DNA of 64,000 nt from Knoellia sp031844405 (GTDB taxonomy: Bacteria > Actinomycetota > Actinomycetes > Actinomycetales > Dermatophilaceae). Shown piece after piece: positions 17,011 through 25,555 of the stretch. Position numbers and translations under genes: made by a program. The notes below the pieces were generated by a model. It did not search any database, was not told where the DNA came from, and saw nothing but the letters and a program-made list of their open reading frames with translations. The DNA is taken from contig JAUZVC010000002.1 in assembly GCA_031844405.1 (NCBI GenBank), positions 372,001 through 436,000 of the forward strand, in the 5' to 3' direction. How positions within the stretch are numbered: position 1 is the stretch's first letter; each line of letters begins with the position of its first letter.

Positions 17011-17967
17011 ATGGCCCTGCGTTCCGTCGCTGTCGTCCTCCAGGATCCCGTCTCGCTCTTCGAGTTCGGGGTGCTCTCGGAGGTTTTCGGCATGGACCGC
17101 ACCGACGACGGCGTGCCGCCCTTCGACTTCCGGGTCTGCGCCGAGGACCCGAGAACGCCGCTGACGACCGACGTCGGCGTGTCCCTCACCGCGACCCACG
17201 GGTTGGAGGCGACCGCGGACGTCGACCTCGTCGCGATCCCGGCCAGCCCCACGGCATACACGCCGTCGGAGGCGGTGAGGCAGGTGGTGCGCGACGCGGT
17301 CGACCGCGGCGCCCACGTCCTGTCGGTCTGCTCGGGTGCGTTCACGCTCGCGGCCGCGGGGGTGCTCGACGGGCGCGAATGCACGACGCACTGGCGGCAC
17401 ACCGACCAGCTGGCCGCCGACTACCCGCTCGCCCGGGTCAACCCCGACGTCCTCTATGCGCACGACGGCAACGTCATCACGAGCGCCGGCACGGCCGCCG
17501 GCATCGACGCCTGCCTGCACCTCGTGCGCCGCGAGCACGGGGGAGCGGTCGCCAACCTCATCGCCCGCCGGATGGTCGTCTCGCCGCACCGTGACGGCGG
17601 GCAGCGGCAGTTCATCGACCGGCCGGTGCCCGTCACCGAGGCCGACAGCCTGGGGCCGGTGCTCCAGTGGATGCTCGAGCACCTCGACGAGGCGCACACG
17701 GTGTCGGCCCTGGCCCGTCGGGCGTCGATGTCGTCGCGAACGTTCGCCCGCCGCTTCGTCGCCGAGACGGGCACGACGCCGCACCAGTGGGTCACCGACC
17801 AGCGGGTGCTGCGGGCGCGCGAGCTGCTCGAGGAGACCGACCTGTCGATCGAGCAGATCGCGGGTGACGTCGGCTTCGGGTCGGCCGCGTTGCTGCGTCA
17901 CCACTTCTCGCAGTGCACCGGGCTCACCCCGACCGTCTTCCGGACGCGGCACCGCTCCCCGGCCTGA
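17011..17967 (+). CDS. GlxA/FtrA-type AraC family transcriptional regulator
   Basis: A 318-residue regulator with an N-terminal DJ-1/PfpI-like amidotransferase fold and a C-terminal AraC DNA-binding domain. The first half includes FEFGVLSEVFGMD and the nucleophile-elbow cysteine in SVCSGAFTLAAAG (about residues 107-119). The second half has two helix-turn-helix units: LARRASMSSRTFARRFVAE and IEQIAGDVGFGSAALLRHHF (near 275-300). GlxA-type proteins usually activate small-molecule catabolic genes; the effector is unknown. It ends in a terminator that includes the stop codon. Confidence 0.92.
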   Translation: MALRSVAVVLQDPVSLFEFGVLSEVFGMDRTDDGVPPFDFRVCAEDPRTPLTTDVGVSLTATHGLEATADVDLVAIPASPTAYTPSEAVRQVVRDAVDRGAHVLSVCSGAFTLAAAGVLDGRECTTHWRHTDQLAADYPLARVNPDVLYAHDGNVITSAGTAAGIDACLHLVRREHGGAVANLIARRMVVSPHRDGGQRQFIDRPVPVTEADSLGPVLQWMLEHLDEAHTVSALARRASMSSRTFARRFVAETGTTPHQWVTDQRVLRARELLEETDLSIEQIAGDVGFGSAALLRHHFSQCTGLTPTVFRTRHRSPA

Positions 17968-17980
17968 ACCGGGGAGCGGT
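17951..17980 (+). terminator. Terminator spanning the AraC-type gene stop
   Basis: ACCGCTCCCCGG (17951-17962) and CCGGGGAGCGGT (17969-17980) form a perfect 12-bp stem with the loop CCTGAA, which contains the stop codon TGA. Confidence 0.75.
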
Positions 17981-17990
17981 GCGGCATCTG

Positions 17991-18102
17991 CTTGCGTCCG
18001 CAAATCTGGTTGCCAGAGCGTCATCTCGCCGGACGCAAGAGTCCGACACCTGCTTGCGTCCGCAACCATGGCGCTGTGAGCCACCACAGTTGCGGACGCA
18101 AG
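17991..18102. repeat. Three copies of CTTGCGTCCGCAA in an intergenic gap
   Basis: Direct copies lie at 17991-18003 and 18053-18065, and an inverted copy at 18090-18102; a partial GGACGCAAG sits at 18031-18039. The second and third copies form a 13-bp perfect inverted repeat. The block fills the gap between the AraC-type gene and the convergent VWA gene. Confidence 0.6.
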
Positions 18103-18120
18103 GGCTGAGAGGTCAGCCGC

Positions 18121-19890
18121 TCACTTCGGTGCGTTCGGCACGAGGCACATCACCGACGCGGAGCGGTTCCCCGACCCGTCGACGGCCCAGACCTCGGCGT
18201 CGCCACGGCCCTTGAGGTTCCACTCGACGTCGCCGCTGCCCGGCTTCTGGCTGGGCCTGGCGCCGTTGGCCTCGACGTACTTGATGTCGGTGCCGACAGC
18301 GAACGGTCCCCACGTGGTCGAGCTCCGCGAGTCCTTGACGAAGAGGTCGAGGTCGCCGGCCGGCCACACGTCGTCGGTGGCGACGAGGCGGTAGTGGCCG
18401 TCCTGGTTCTGCCCCTGGCCGCCGTTGCCGGGAGCACCCGGGACGTGGCCGCCGGGGTTGGTCGACTCGACGCACCGTGCGACGGGTGGCGTCGTGTCCT
18501 GCCACAGCTTCGAGACCGAGCGGGTCGTCTCGTCGCCGTTGATGGTGGCGGTCGCTGAGATGGTGTCGGTGCCGAGCGAGGCCGGCTCCTGCGGGACGGT
18601 GTAGGTGAAGGTGACGACTCCCGACGCGTCCGTCTCGCACGAGGCGGGGGCGCAGGTCCCGGCGTCACCGGCATTCGGACCGGCGGAGACCGAGAAGTCC
18701 ACCGCGTGGCCGCCGAGGTCGGAGGCCGGCCCGGTGACCGTCGCGGTCACGGTGTGCGTGTCGTCGCTGCCGAGCTCGTTGGTCGCCGTCGGCGGCGTGA
18801 GCGCGAAGCCGAAGACCGAGAAGCTCTCGCACCGCGTCACCGAGCCCGTCGCCGTCGGGTCGCTCGCCGGGCCGGTGCCCGTCGCCGTCGCGCAGACCTC
18901 GTGCAGGCCCGGGGCGAGGTCGGTGCCCGGTGCCGTCCACGTGATGTCCGCGGGCCCTGCGGTCGGCAGCGCGGTGCTCGTCGTCGCGGTCACCGGGGTG
19001 CCGTCGAGGGTGACGGTGAGGCCGGTGAGGGTCGTCGCCGTGACGTTCTTGATGACGTTCGGCAGGGCAGCCGGGTTCGGCACCGCGAAGCAGGTCGTCC
19101 CGCTGGCCGCCGCCATCTGGGCGAGGGTGCCTGCGGTGCCGCCGCTGCACGAGCTGCCGCCGCCGACGGCGAACGGATAGATCGTCGCTCCGGCCGAGAC
19201 CGACGCGAGGGCGGTGTTGAACGCCGCGAGCGAGCCGAGGTTCGACACCCCGTCGGAGAGGAAGACGACGTTGACCTGGGTGCCCGAGGCGGCCTGCACG
19301 AGCGTGTCCGCGGCCTGGAGCCCGGCGGCGAAGTTCGTGCCGTCGTTGCCGACGGCCTTCGCGGTGAACTGGCCGACCCCTCCGTCGGCCAGGGAGTCCA
19401 CGACGGTATCGACGTCGGACCCGGCCGGCGAGGTGAAACGCTGGTCACCCGCCACGGACTGCATGTCGGCGGTGACGCCGTTCTCGCCGAACGCTGCGAC
19501 GCCGCTCTCGAGGGCCGACCCGTCGGTGACGACGAGGTCGTTGAGGCCCTTCACCGCGACCTTCTCGCAGGTGAGGATCGACCGGCTCGCGTCGCACGCC
19601 TGGCTCGTGCTGAACGACAGGTCGACGACATAGATCCAGCTCGTGCTCGGCGCGCCGGTGGCGATGCTGGCCGTGCCCGACAGCGGCACGTCGACGGTGC
19701 TCGCGCCCTCCGGCACGAGGAACGAGTCGCCGTCGACCGGCGACGTGACCCCCACGGTGAGTGCGGCGCCGTTGGGGAGGCTCCCCGACGACGACCCTGC
19801 CACGGCCGTGGGCATGGCGAGAGCGGCGACCGCGAGTGCGGCACCGCCCGTGAGACAGGCGCGTCGGCGCGCCCGAGCTGGTGAGCTCAT
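18121..19890 (-). CDS. Secreted VWA and Ig-like domain surface protein
   Basis: A 589-residue exported protein. The signal peptide runs to about residue 32 (RARRRACLTGGAALAVAALAMP, ending AVAGSS). A von Willebrand A domain follows, with the modified metal site DLSFSTS (canonical DxSxS) near residue 91 and FLSDGVSNLG near 210; Ig-like or Big-type beta domains fill residues 300-480, with paired cysteines. There is no LPXTG sorting motif and no C-terminal helix, so it should be released or loosely attached. A strong AGGAGG lies 9 bp before ATG 19890. Likely role is adhesion or matrix interaction; the ligand is unknown. It is divergent from the two-component system. Confidence 0.85.
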   Translation of the reverse strand: MSSPARARRRACLTGGAALAVAALAMPTAVAGSSSGSLPNGAALTVGVTSPVDGDSFLVPEGASTVDVPLSGTASIATGAPSTSWIYVVDLSFSTSQACDASRSILTCEKVAVKGLNDLVVTDGSALESGVAAFGENGVTADMQSVAGDQRFTSPAGSDVDTVVDSLADGGVGQFTAKAVGNDGTNFAAGLQAADTLVQAASGTQVNVVFLSDGVSNLGSLAAFNTALASVSAGATIYPFAVGGGSSCSGGTAGTLAQMAAASGTTCFAVPNPAALPNVIKNVTATTLTGLTVTLDGTPVTATTSTALPTAGPADITWTAPGTDLAPGLHEVCATATGTGPASDPTATGSVTRCESFSVFGFALTPPTATNELGSDDTHTVTATVTGPASDLGGHAVDFSVSAGPNAGDAGTCAPASCETDASGVVTFTYTVPQEPASLGTDTISATATINGDETTRSVSKLWQDTTPPVARCVESTNPGGHVPGAPGNGGQGQNQDGHYRLVATDDVWPAGDLDLFVKDSRSSTTWGPFAVGTDIKYVEANGARPSQKPGSGDVEWNLKGRGDAEVWAVDGSGNRSASVMCLVPNAPK

Positions 19891-20081
19891 GATGTTTCCC
19901 CTCCTGTGTCGGACGACCGCTGCCCGTCCCCCGACGGGCGGCATCGCGGCCGCTGACGGGAAGGAGGGCCGAACGTCCGCGCAGATACACGCGCCACGGC
20001 ATCCGACGACGTCGGTATGCCGTTCGCCCATCTTCACGAGATCTCCACAGGTCGCGCCCACGCGCCGCGCAGGAAGGCTCC

Positions 20082-20094
20082 TACTGTCGGTGCC
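20082..20094 (+). promoter_or_regulatory. Candidate leaderless promoter of the OmpR-type regulator
   Basis: TACTGT (20082-20087) followed by 7 nt and ATG 20095, with no Shine-Dalgarno sequence. The repeats TTCACGAGATCTCCAC upstream could be regulator sites. Confidence 0.5.
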
Positions 20095-20808
20095 ATGACA
20101 GGAACAGGTGCGGGGAGCGGCGGCCAGGCGAAGGCGACCGTGCTCGTCGTCGAGGACGAGCCGACGATCAACCAGGCCGTCACCGACCGCCTGCGCGCCG
20201 AGGGCTACGCCGTGCACCAGGCCCACGACGGCCCCGGCGCCGTCGAGGCGTTCGGCGAGTACGCGCCCGACGTCGTCGTCCTCGACGTCATGCTGCCCGG
20301 GTTCGACGGGCTCGAGGTGTGCCGTCGCATCCAGGCGATCCGCCCTGTGCCGGTCCTCATGCTCACCGCCCGCGACGACGAGACCGACATCCTCGTCGGG
20401 CTCGGCGTCGGTGCCGACGACTACGTCACCAAGCCGTTCCGCATGCGCGAGGTCGTCGCCCGCACCCATGCCCTGCTGCGCCGCGTCGAGCGGGCGGCCG
20501 AGCTCGCGTCGGTGCCCGCGCCGACGACCGAGCTCGGTGCCGTGAGCATCGACGGGCCGGCGCGCCGGGTCACCGTCGACGGCACCGAGGTCCACCTCAC
20601 CCCGCTCGAGTTCGACCTCCTCGCGGCGCTCGCCGCCAACCCGGGCGCGGTGCGTTCGCGCGAGCAGCTCATGAGCGAGGTCTGGGGCTGGTCCGACGCC
20701 TCCGGCACCCGCACCCTCGACAGCCACGTGAAGTCGCTGCGCGCCAAGATCGGCGCCACCCGCGTCCGCACCGTCCACGGTGTCGGATACGCCCTGGAGG
20801 CGACGTGA
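20095..20808 (+). CDS. OmpR/PhoB family response regulator
   Basis: A 237-residue two-component regulator. The receiver domain has the acidic pair in VVEDEPT (about residues 19-25), the phospho-acceptor Asp in VVVLDVMLPG (near 64), the switch Thr in LMLTARDD and the Lys in YVTKPF. The C-terminal winged helix contains LTPLEFDLLAALAANPG and the recognition helix region TLDSHVKSLRAKIG. The stop overlaps the kinase GTG by 4 bp. Targets are unknown, but the divergent surface-protein gene and the fused membrane domain are candidates. Confidence 0.95.
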   Translation: MTGTGAGSGGQAKATVLVVEDEPTINQAVTDRLRAEGYAVHQAHDGPGAVEAFGEYAPDVVVLDVMLPGFDGLEVCRRIQAIRPVPVLMLTARDDETDILVGLGVGADDYVTKPFRMREVVARTHALLRRVERAAELASVPAPTTELGAVSIDGPARRVTVDGTEVHLTPLEFDLLAALAANPGAVRSREQLMSEVWGWSDASGTRTLDSHVKSLRAKIGATRVRTVHGVGYALEAT

Positions 20809-23501
20809 ACACCGTCGAACCCCTCCAGGGCGTCGGCTCGATCAAGGTCAAGCTCGGCTTCCTCGTCGGTGCCAGCTGTGTCGTCGCCGCGCTCTTCGCC
20901 ACGATCGGGGACCGCGCGGGGATTCCGTTGTGGCTCACCCTTCCCGTCACCGTCGTGGCCGCGCTCGCGGTCGTGCAGTGGCTTGCCCGGGGGATGACCG
21001 CGCCGCTGCGAGAGATGACCTCGGCGGCGAGCCGGATGGCGGCGGGGGACTACGCCCAGCGCGTCTCGACCGCGTCGACCGACGAGGTCGGCCAGCTCGC
21101 CCGCGCCTTCAACGCCATGTCGTCGGACCTCGCCTCCGCCGACTCCCAGCGCCGCCAGCTCATCGCCACGGTGTCGCACGAGCTGCGCACGCCGCTCACG
21201 GCACAGCGCGCGCTCCTCGAGAACCTCGTCGACGGGGTCGTTCAGCCGGACGATGCAGCGCTCAGGGGTGCGCTGACCCAGTCCGAACGCCTGAGCGACC
21301 TCGTCGGCGACCTCCTCGACCTCTCCCGCATCGACGCGGGCGTCGCGCCGCTGCGGCTCGAGGAGGTGGGTGTGGGGGCGTTGCTGCGTGGCGCGGTCGC
21401 CGAGGCGGAGCTCGGCTCCCGCACCGTCCGCCACGTATGCCGTGTCGACCCGGGGGACCTCACGGTCACCGCCGACCCGGCGCGCCTCGCGCAGCTCGTC
21501 GCCAACCTCCTCGACAACGCCGCTCGGCACAGTCCGCCGGACGGCGAGATCCGGCTCACTGCAACGGCGCTCGATGACGACACCTGGGCGCTCGACGTCG
21601 TCGACGACGGCCCCGGCATTCCTGCCGACAAGGCTGCGAGCGTCTTCAGCCGCTACGGCACCGGCGACGACTCCGGCGGTGGCACCGGCCTCGGCCTCGC
21701 GATCGCCGCCTGGGTCTGCGAGCTGCACGGCGGCTCCGTCTCCGTCCTTCCCACCCCGCCGGGCGGCAGGGGAGCGCGTCTGCGCGCGGTGCTGCCACGG
21801 CATACCCGATCCCGTGTGCGCGATGCGAGCCTGCCGACCGCCCGACCGACCTCGGAGGTCACCATGACGACGACTCCCGCCCAGCCGCCGGCGCAGCCGG
21901 CGCGACCCACGCCGCCCCTGGGAGCTGCCACGGGTGCCGCCGGAGGGGCGGCGGGGCGCCCGGCCGGCACGACGGTCGCGAGGCCCGGGCCGCCGCCGTT
22001 CACCGACCAGCTCTTCGGCAAGTTCTGGCCGGAGTCCGGTCTCGGGCCGCAGCCGGCCCTGCTCATCGGCGCCCTGCTCATCGGCCTGCTCGCGTCGATC
22101 CTGTTGCCGGACAAGCGGATCGGGCTCGCCGCCGGTCTCGTGACGTTCGCAGCGGCGGCGCTCATCCTCTGGCCGTCAGAGAGCCGGCGCAGCCCGTGGA
22201 GCATCGCCTGCGTCGCCGTCGGGGTCGGCCTCACCTCGATGACGTTCGTGCGGGCGACCGAGTGGATCGCCGTCCTGTCGGTGCTGCTCGCGGCCCTGCT
22301 GCTCGCGGCGACGGTGACCCGCGCGCGCTCGTTCGTCAGCATCCCGCTGTCGGCGGTCTCGTGGGTGCTCGCCGGGCTGCGCGGCCTGCCGTTGCTCGGT
22401 CGCACGTTCACCGCGACGAGCCGCACGCCGCTGCTGTGGCCGGTGCTGCGGACCGTCGCGATCGCCGCGGTCGGGCTCGTCCTCTTCGGCGGGCTCTTCG
22501 CCTCCGGTGACGCGATCTTCGGGTCGTGGGCGCAGTCGCTCATCCCCGACCTGCGGTGGGACTCGATCATCGCGCGCATCTTCGTCTTCGTCTTCGTCGC
22601 GGGGATCGCTCTGGCCGGCGCCTACCTCTCGCTCAACCCGCCGCGCATCGCCGACCTCGACGTGCCGCGTGGTGCGCCGGTGCGCCACCGGTGGGAGTGG
22701 CTCGTCCCCCTCGGTGTCGTCATCGCCCTCTTCGCGCTCTTCCTCGTCGCGCAGGCCGCGGCGATGTGGGGCGGGCACGAGTACCTGCGTCGCACGACGG
22801 GTCTCTCGTATGCCGAGTACGTCCACCAGGGCTTCGGCCAGCTCACCACCGCGACGTTCCTCACCCTCGTCGTCGTCGGCATCGCGACCCGCAAGGCGTC
22901 GCAGGAGACGGCGTCGGACCGGCTGGCGCTGCGGGTCTCGCTGCTCGCGCTGTGCACCCTGACGCTGGCCGTCGTGGCGTCGGCGCTCTACCGCATGTCG
23001 CTCTACCAGGAGGCCTACGGCTACACCGTGCTCCGCGTCTTCGTCGACGGCTTCGAGCTCTGGCTGGGCCTGATCGTCGTCTTCATGATGGTCGCCATCG
23101 TGCGGCTCAAGGGCACGTGGGTGCCGCGGGCGGCGCTGCTCTCGGGGGCGCTCTTCTTCCTCGGCTTCGGGCTGATGAACCCCGACGCCTGGGTGGCGAC
23201 CCGCAACATCGAGCGGTTCGCCGCGACGGGCGAGCTCGACACCTACTACCTCGCCGGGCTCGGGGTCGACGCGACGCCGGCGATCCTCGAGGGACTCGAC
23301 GACAAGCAGGCTGCGTGCGTCGTCACGTGGCACATGGAGAAGAGCGACGACCGCACCGACGACCTGCTCGAGTGGAACCTCGGACGCGACCGGGCCTTCG
23401 ACGCAGCCAAGCGTCGCGACCTCACGGTCGACCCGACGTTCTGCCGCACCTTCGGCGAGGGCTTCGTCCCCACCGGCACCCGCTCCGAAGTCTTCGACTG
23501 A
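20805..23501 (+). CDS. HAMP sensor histidine kinase in frame with a DUF4173 membrane domain
   Basis: One open frame of 898 codons. Residues 1-75 hold two membrane helices with almost no extracellular loop, then HAMP (about 62-112). The H-box VSHELRTPL has His at residue 125, the N-box is LVANLLDNAARHS, and the G-boxes are VVDDGPGIP and GGGTGLGLAIA; the kinase ends near residue 345. Without a stop, a Pro/Ala-rich linker leads to a DUF4173/DUF4153-like domain (about 390-760) with many membrane helices and a soluble tail. ATG 21864 in the linker has GGAGG 5 bp upstream, so the second half may also be made alone (545 residues). GTG start overlaps the regulator stop. A fusion or two coupled proteins are both possible. 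Confidence 0.82.
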   Translation: MNTVEPLQGVGSIKVKLGFLVGASCVVAALFATIGDRAGIPLWLTLPVTVVAALAVVQWLARGMTAPLREMTSAASRMAAGDYAQRVSTASTDEVGQLARAFNAMSSDLASADSQRRQLIATVSHELRTPLTAQRALLENLVDGVVQPDDAALRGALTQSERLSDLVGDLLDLSRIDAGVAPLRLEEVGVGALLRGAVAEAELGSRTVRHVCRVDPGDLTVTADPARLAQLVANLLDNAARHSPPDGEIRLTATALDDDTWALDVVDDGPGIPADKAASVFSRYGTGDDSGGGTGLGLAIAAWVCELHGGSVSVLPTPPGGRGARLRAVLPRHTRSRVRDASLPTARPTSEVTMTTTPAQPPAQPARPTPPLGAATGAAGGAAGRPAGTTVARPGPPPFTDQLFGKFWPESGLGPQPALLIGALLIGLLASILLPDKRIGLAAGLVTFAAAALILWPSESRRSPWSIACVAVGVGLTSMTFVRATEWIAVLSVLLAALLLAATVTRARSFVSIPLSAVSWVLAGLRGLPLLGRTFTATSRTPLLWPVLRTVAIAAVGLVLFGGLFASGDAIFGSWAQSLIPDLRWDSIIARIFVFVFVAGIALAGAYLSLNPPRIADLDVPRGAPVRHRWEWLVPLGVVIALFALFLVAQAAAMWGGHEYLRRTTGLSYAEYVHQGFGQLTTATFLTLVVVGIATRKASQETASDRLALRVSLLALCTLTLAVVASALYRMSLYQEAYGYTVLRVFVDGFELWLGLIVVFMMVAIVRLKGTWVPRAALLSGALFFLGFGLMNPDAWVATRNIERFAATGELDTYYLAGLGVDATPAILEGLDDKQAACVVTWHMEKSDDRTDDLLEWNLGRDRAFDAAKRRDLTVDPTFCRTFGEGFVPTGTRSEVFD
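21854..21866 (+). promoter_or_regulatory. Internal ribosome site and ATG inside the kinase-DUF4173 frame
   Basis: GGAGG (21854-21858), a 5-nt spacer and ATG 21864, in frame with the upstream kinase. It would give a separate DUF4173 protein beginning MTTTPAQPPAQP. Confidence 0.5.
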
Positions 23502-23528
23502 CGCTCCGAAGGTGAGGCGACTGACCCG

Positions 23529-23603
23529 CGACTTATTGCCAGTTCCGGCGGATCCCAGCGAACGCGCGGCGGACGTGTAGGCGCCGGAACTGGCAATAAG
23601 TCG
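23529..23603. repeat. 22-bp perfect inverted repeat with an AT-rich core
   Basis: Arms 23529-23550 and 23582-23603 are exact reverse complements (they begin CGACTTATTGCCAGTTCCGG), separated by 31 nt. The arms contain ACTTATTGCCAG, unusually AT-rich for this genome. It sits in the gap after the kinase-DUF4173 gene and before aroQ. Confidence 0.65.
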
Positions 23604-23643
23604 TACGGGGGCGGGCGCGGGTCGCACGCTCCGCGTGGGACGG

Positions 23644-23655
23644 CATACTCGCGGC
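23644..23655 (+). promoter_or_regulatory. Candidate leaderless promoter of aroQ
   Basis: CATACT (23644-23649) followed by 6 nt and ATG 23656; it overlaps a GGCATAC word. Confidence 0.45.
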
Positions 23656-24126
23656 ATGTCCTCCCACGCGCTCGACTCCTCCCACGCGCTCGATCGCACG
23701 ACGGTGCTCGTCCTCAACGGACCCAACCTCAACCTGCTCGGCGAGCGCGAGCCGGAGATCTACGGCAGCGACACGCTCGCCGACGTCGAGGAGCTGTGTC
23801 AGGGTGCGTGTGACGCCGCCGGCCTGACACTCGACTTCCGCCAGACCAACTCGGAGGGCACGCTCATCGACTGGGTCCAGGAGGGACGGCACGGCATCGC
23901 AGGCATGGTCGTCAACGCGGCCGGCTACACCCATACGTCGGTCGCGCTGCGCGACGCGCTCTCCGCGGTCACGGTGCCGAAGGTCGAGGTCCACATCAGC
24001 GACATCTCGAAGCGCGAGGAGTTCCGGCACTTCTCCTACCTCACCGATGTCACCGACCACCACGTCATCGGCCGCGGGGTGCCGGGCTACGTCGAGGCCA
24101 TCGTCTGGGTGGCGGCGCGACGGTGA
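23656..24126 (+). CDS. aroQ: Type II 3-dehydroquinate dehydratase
   Basis: A 156-residue enzyme that removes water from 3-dehydroquinate in the shikimate pathway. Family motifs are in order: LNGPNLNLLGEREPEIYG (catalytic Arg and Tyr, near residues 18-35), QTNSEGTLIDW, NAAGYTHTSVALRDAL (substrate Asn and Tyr/His), VEVHISDI and the C-terminal region. The N-terminus carries an extra 18-bp tandem duplication encoding SSHALD twice, before the conserved core. It is transcribed alone with the next gene (4-bp overlap), away from other aromatic-amino-acid genes. Confidence 0.95.
   Translation: MSSHALDSSHALDRTTVLVLNGPNLNLLGEREPEIYGSDTLADVEELCQGACDAAGLTLDFRQTNSEGTLIDWVQEGRHGIAGMVVNAAGYTHTSVALRDALSAVTVPKVEVHISDISKREEFRHFSYLTDVTDHHVIGRGVPGYVEAIVWVAARR
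23659..23694 (+). repeat. 18-bp tandem duplication at the aroQ N-terminus
   Basis: Units 23659-23676 and 23677-23694 differ only at the last base and encode SSHALD-SSHALD. Confidence 0.75.
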
Positions 24127-25151
24127 CCGACCTCCCGGCCCGGTGGCGCAGCGAGGAATGGCGGGCCGAGCTCGAGGGGTGGCTCGTGCCCGCGATCGAG
24201 GCGACGGGGCAGCAGGTCACGGGACCGCTCGTCCAGCAGCGCGTCCGGTTCTGGTCGACGGTGCTCACCGTCGAGACCGACCGCGGCAAGGTCTGGGTCA
24301 AGGAGAACGCGCCGTCGCAGGCGTTCGAGGCCGCGCTGGCGCGGGTCGTCGAGGAGATCGTGCCCGGGACCGTCGCGCCGATCGTCGCCGTCGAGCCCGA
24401 TCGGGGGTGGCTCGCGACTGCCGACCTCGGAGCGCCGATGTGGCACGACGACACGATGCCGCCGCTCGAGAGCTGGGTGGCAACGGCCCGGCAGTACGCG
24501 GCGGCGCAGCGGTTGCTCGCCGGCCACGAGGACTGGATGCTGGCGTCCGGTCTCAGCCGCTTCGCCAGCGAGCCTGAGCGCGTCGTCGCGTGGTGCGAGG
24601 CGTTGCTGTCGAGCCTCCTCGGCCTGCCCGCGGACGACCCGCGACGTCCCACGACCGACGAGGTGTCGAAGGTCCGGGACGGGCTGGGTCGGGTCGAGGA
24701 GGCAGCTGCTGCGCTGGAGGCGAGCGGGCTGCCCCACTCGCTCCAGCACAACGACCTGCACCTGCGGAACGCGTTCCCGCTCGGCGACGGCGCGGCCATC
24801 ATCGACCTCGGCGACGCCCTGTGGGCGCACCCGCTCACCGTGACCCGGATCCCGCTGTGGATCCTGCGCAGCCGCGGTGACCTGGCACCTGACCATCCTG
24901 ACCTGCGGGCAGTCGAGGACGCCTTCCTCGAGCCGTGGACCGACGTGGGCGAGGCCGGTGGCGTCGAGTCGTTGCGGGCACTGTTGCCGGCCGCCGACCG
25001 GATCTCGTGCCTGCACCGGGCGGAGTCATGGCGGCGGCTCATCGGCGATGTGCCGTTCAGGTGCGTCGACGAGCCCTTCCAGCGCTCGGTCACCGAGTGG
25101 CTCGTCGACGCCACGGCGCCCGACCCCTACGCCTCGGCCATCGCCCGCTGA
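24123..25151 (+). CDS. Aminoglycoside phosphotransferase-fold kinase
   Basis: A 342-residue protein of the APH/choline-kinase fold. The Brenner-type catalytic loop HNDLHLRNAF (near residues 209-218) and the metal-binding IIDLGD (near 226-231, usual IDWE/IDFD) are clear; a lysine in KVWVKENAP may anchor ATP. Such proteins phosphorylate small molecules; the substrate is not predictable and drug resistance should not be assumed. GTG start overlaps the aroQ stop by 4 bp, indicating co-translation. Confidence 0.85.
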   Translation: MTDLPARWRSEEWRAELEGWLVPAIEATGQQVTGPLVQQRVRFWSTVLTVETDRGKVWVKENAPSQAFEAALARVVEEIVPGTVAPIVAVEPDRGWLATADLGAPMWHDDTMPPLESWVATARQYAAAQRLLAGHEDWMLASGLSRFASEPERVVAWCEALLSSLLGLPADDPRRPTTDEVSKVRDGLGRVEEAAAALEASGLPHSLQHNDLHLRNAFPLGDGAAIIDLGDALWAHPLTVTRIPLWILRSRGDLAPDHPDLRAVEDAFLEPWTDVGEAGGVESLRALLPAADRISCLHRAESWRRLIGDVPFRCVDEPFQRSVTEWLVDATAPDPYASAIAR

Positions 25152-25315
25152 CGGTTCGCGCACTCCCCGGGTCGGGGCGGGCAGGCGCCACGTTTGCCCC
25201 ACGCCGGACCCGCCGGCAGCAGGGGAGACACCCCCCCCAGTTTGAGTGCTGGCAAGGGCCACCAGACAGCTAGGTTGAGCCCACGCTGGACTGTCCAGCG
25301 GCAGGGGAGGCAGAC

Positions 25316-25480
25316 ATGAAGTACCTCATCATCGGCCTGATCATCGCCATCGCGCTGCTGCTGTTCGTCCTCAGCCGCCGCGGATCACGAGGCCTCAGCC
25401 AAGGCTCTCCGGACGCGGCGCCGGGACACCACCACCAGCAGCTCCCGCGTGACGGTGGCATCGGCGGCGGCAGCGTCTGA
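25316..25480 (+). CDS. Small membrane protein (54 aa)
   Basis: MKYLIIGLIIAIALLLFVLS forms one hydrophobic helix at the very N-terminus, followed by RRGSRG and a hydrophilic tail with a His-His-His and a Gly-rich end. GGGGAGG sits 5 bp before ATG 25316, which is strong support for translation of such a short frame. The function is unknown. It lies alone, ahead of a convergent glyoxalase-type gene, after a 164-bp gap that contains a run of nine C residues at about 25231. Confidence 0.65.
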   Translation: MKYLIIGLIIAIALLLFVLSRRGSRGLSQGSPDAAPGHHHQQLPRDGGIGGGSV

Positions 25481-25555
25481 GTCGGGTTCGCCGACGGCGT
25501 CTGGCTCTGCTGTCCACGGCGGCATCACGCCCACGAGCGAGCGGCCGTGCGGCCG

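Noticed and set aside
24123..25151. Aminoglycoside resistance gene
   Set aside because: The fold is right but no specific APH class signature is present, and co-translation with aroQ suggests a metabolic role.
25222..25240. A run of nine C residues that might be a slippage switch
   Set aside because: It is in non-coding DNA 80 bp before a small gene, so there is no frame to switch; strain length variation is the only likely effect.
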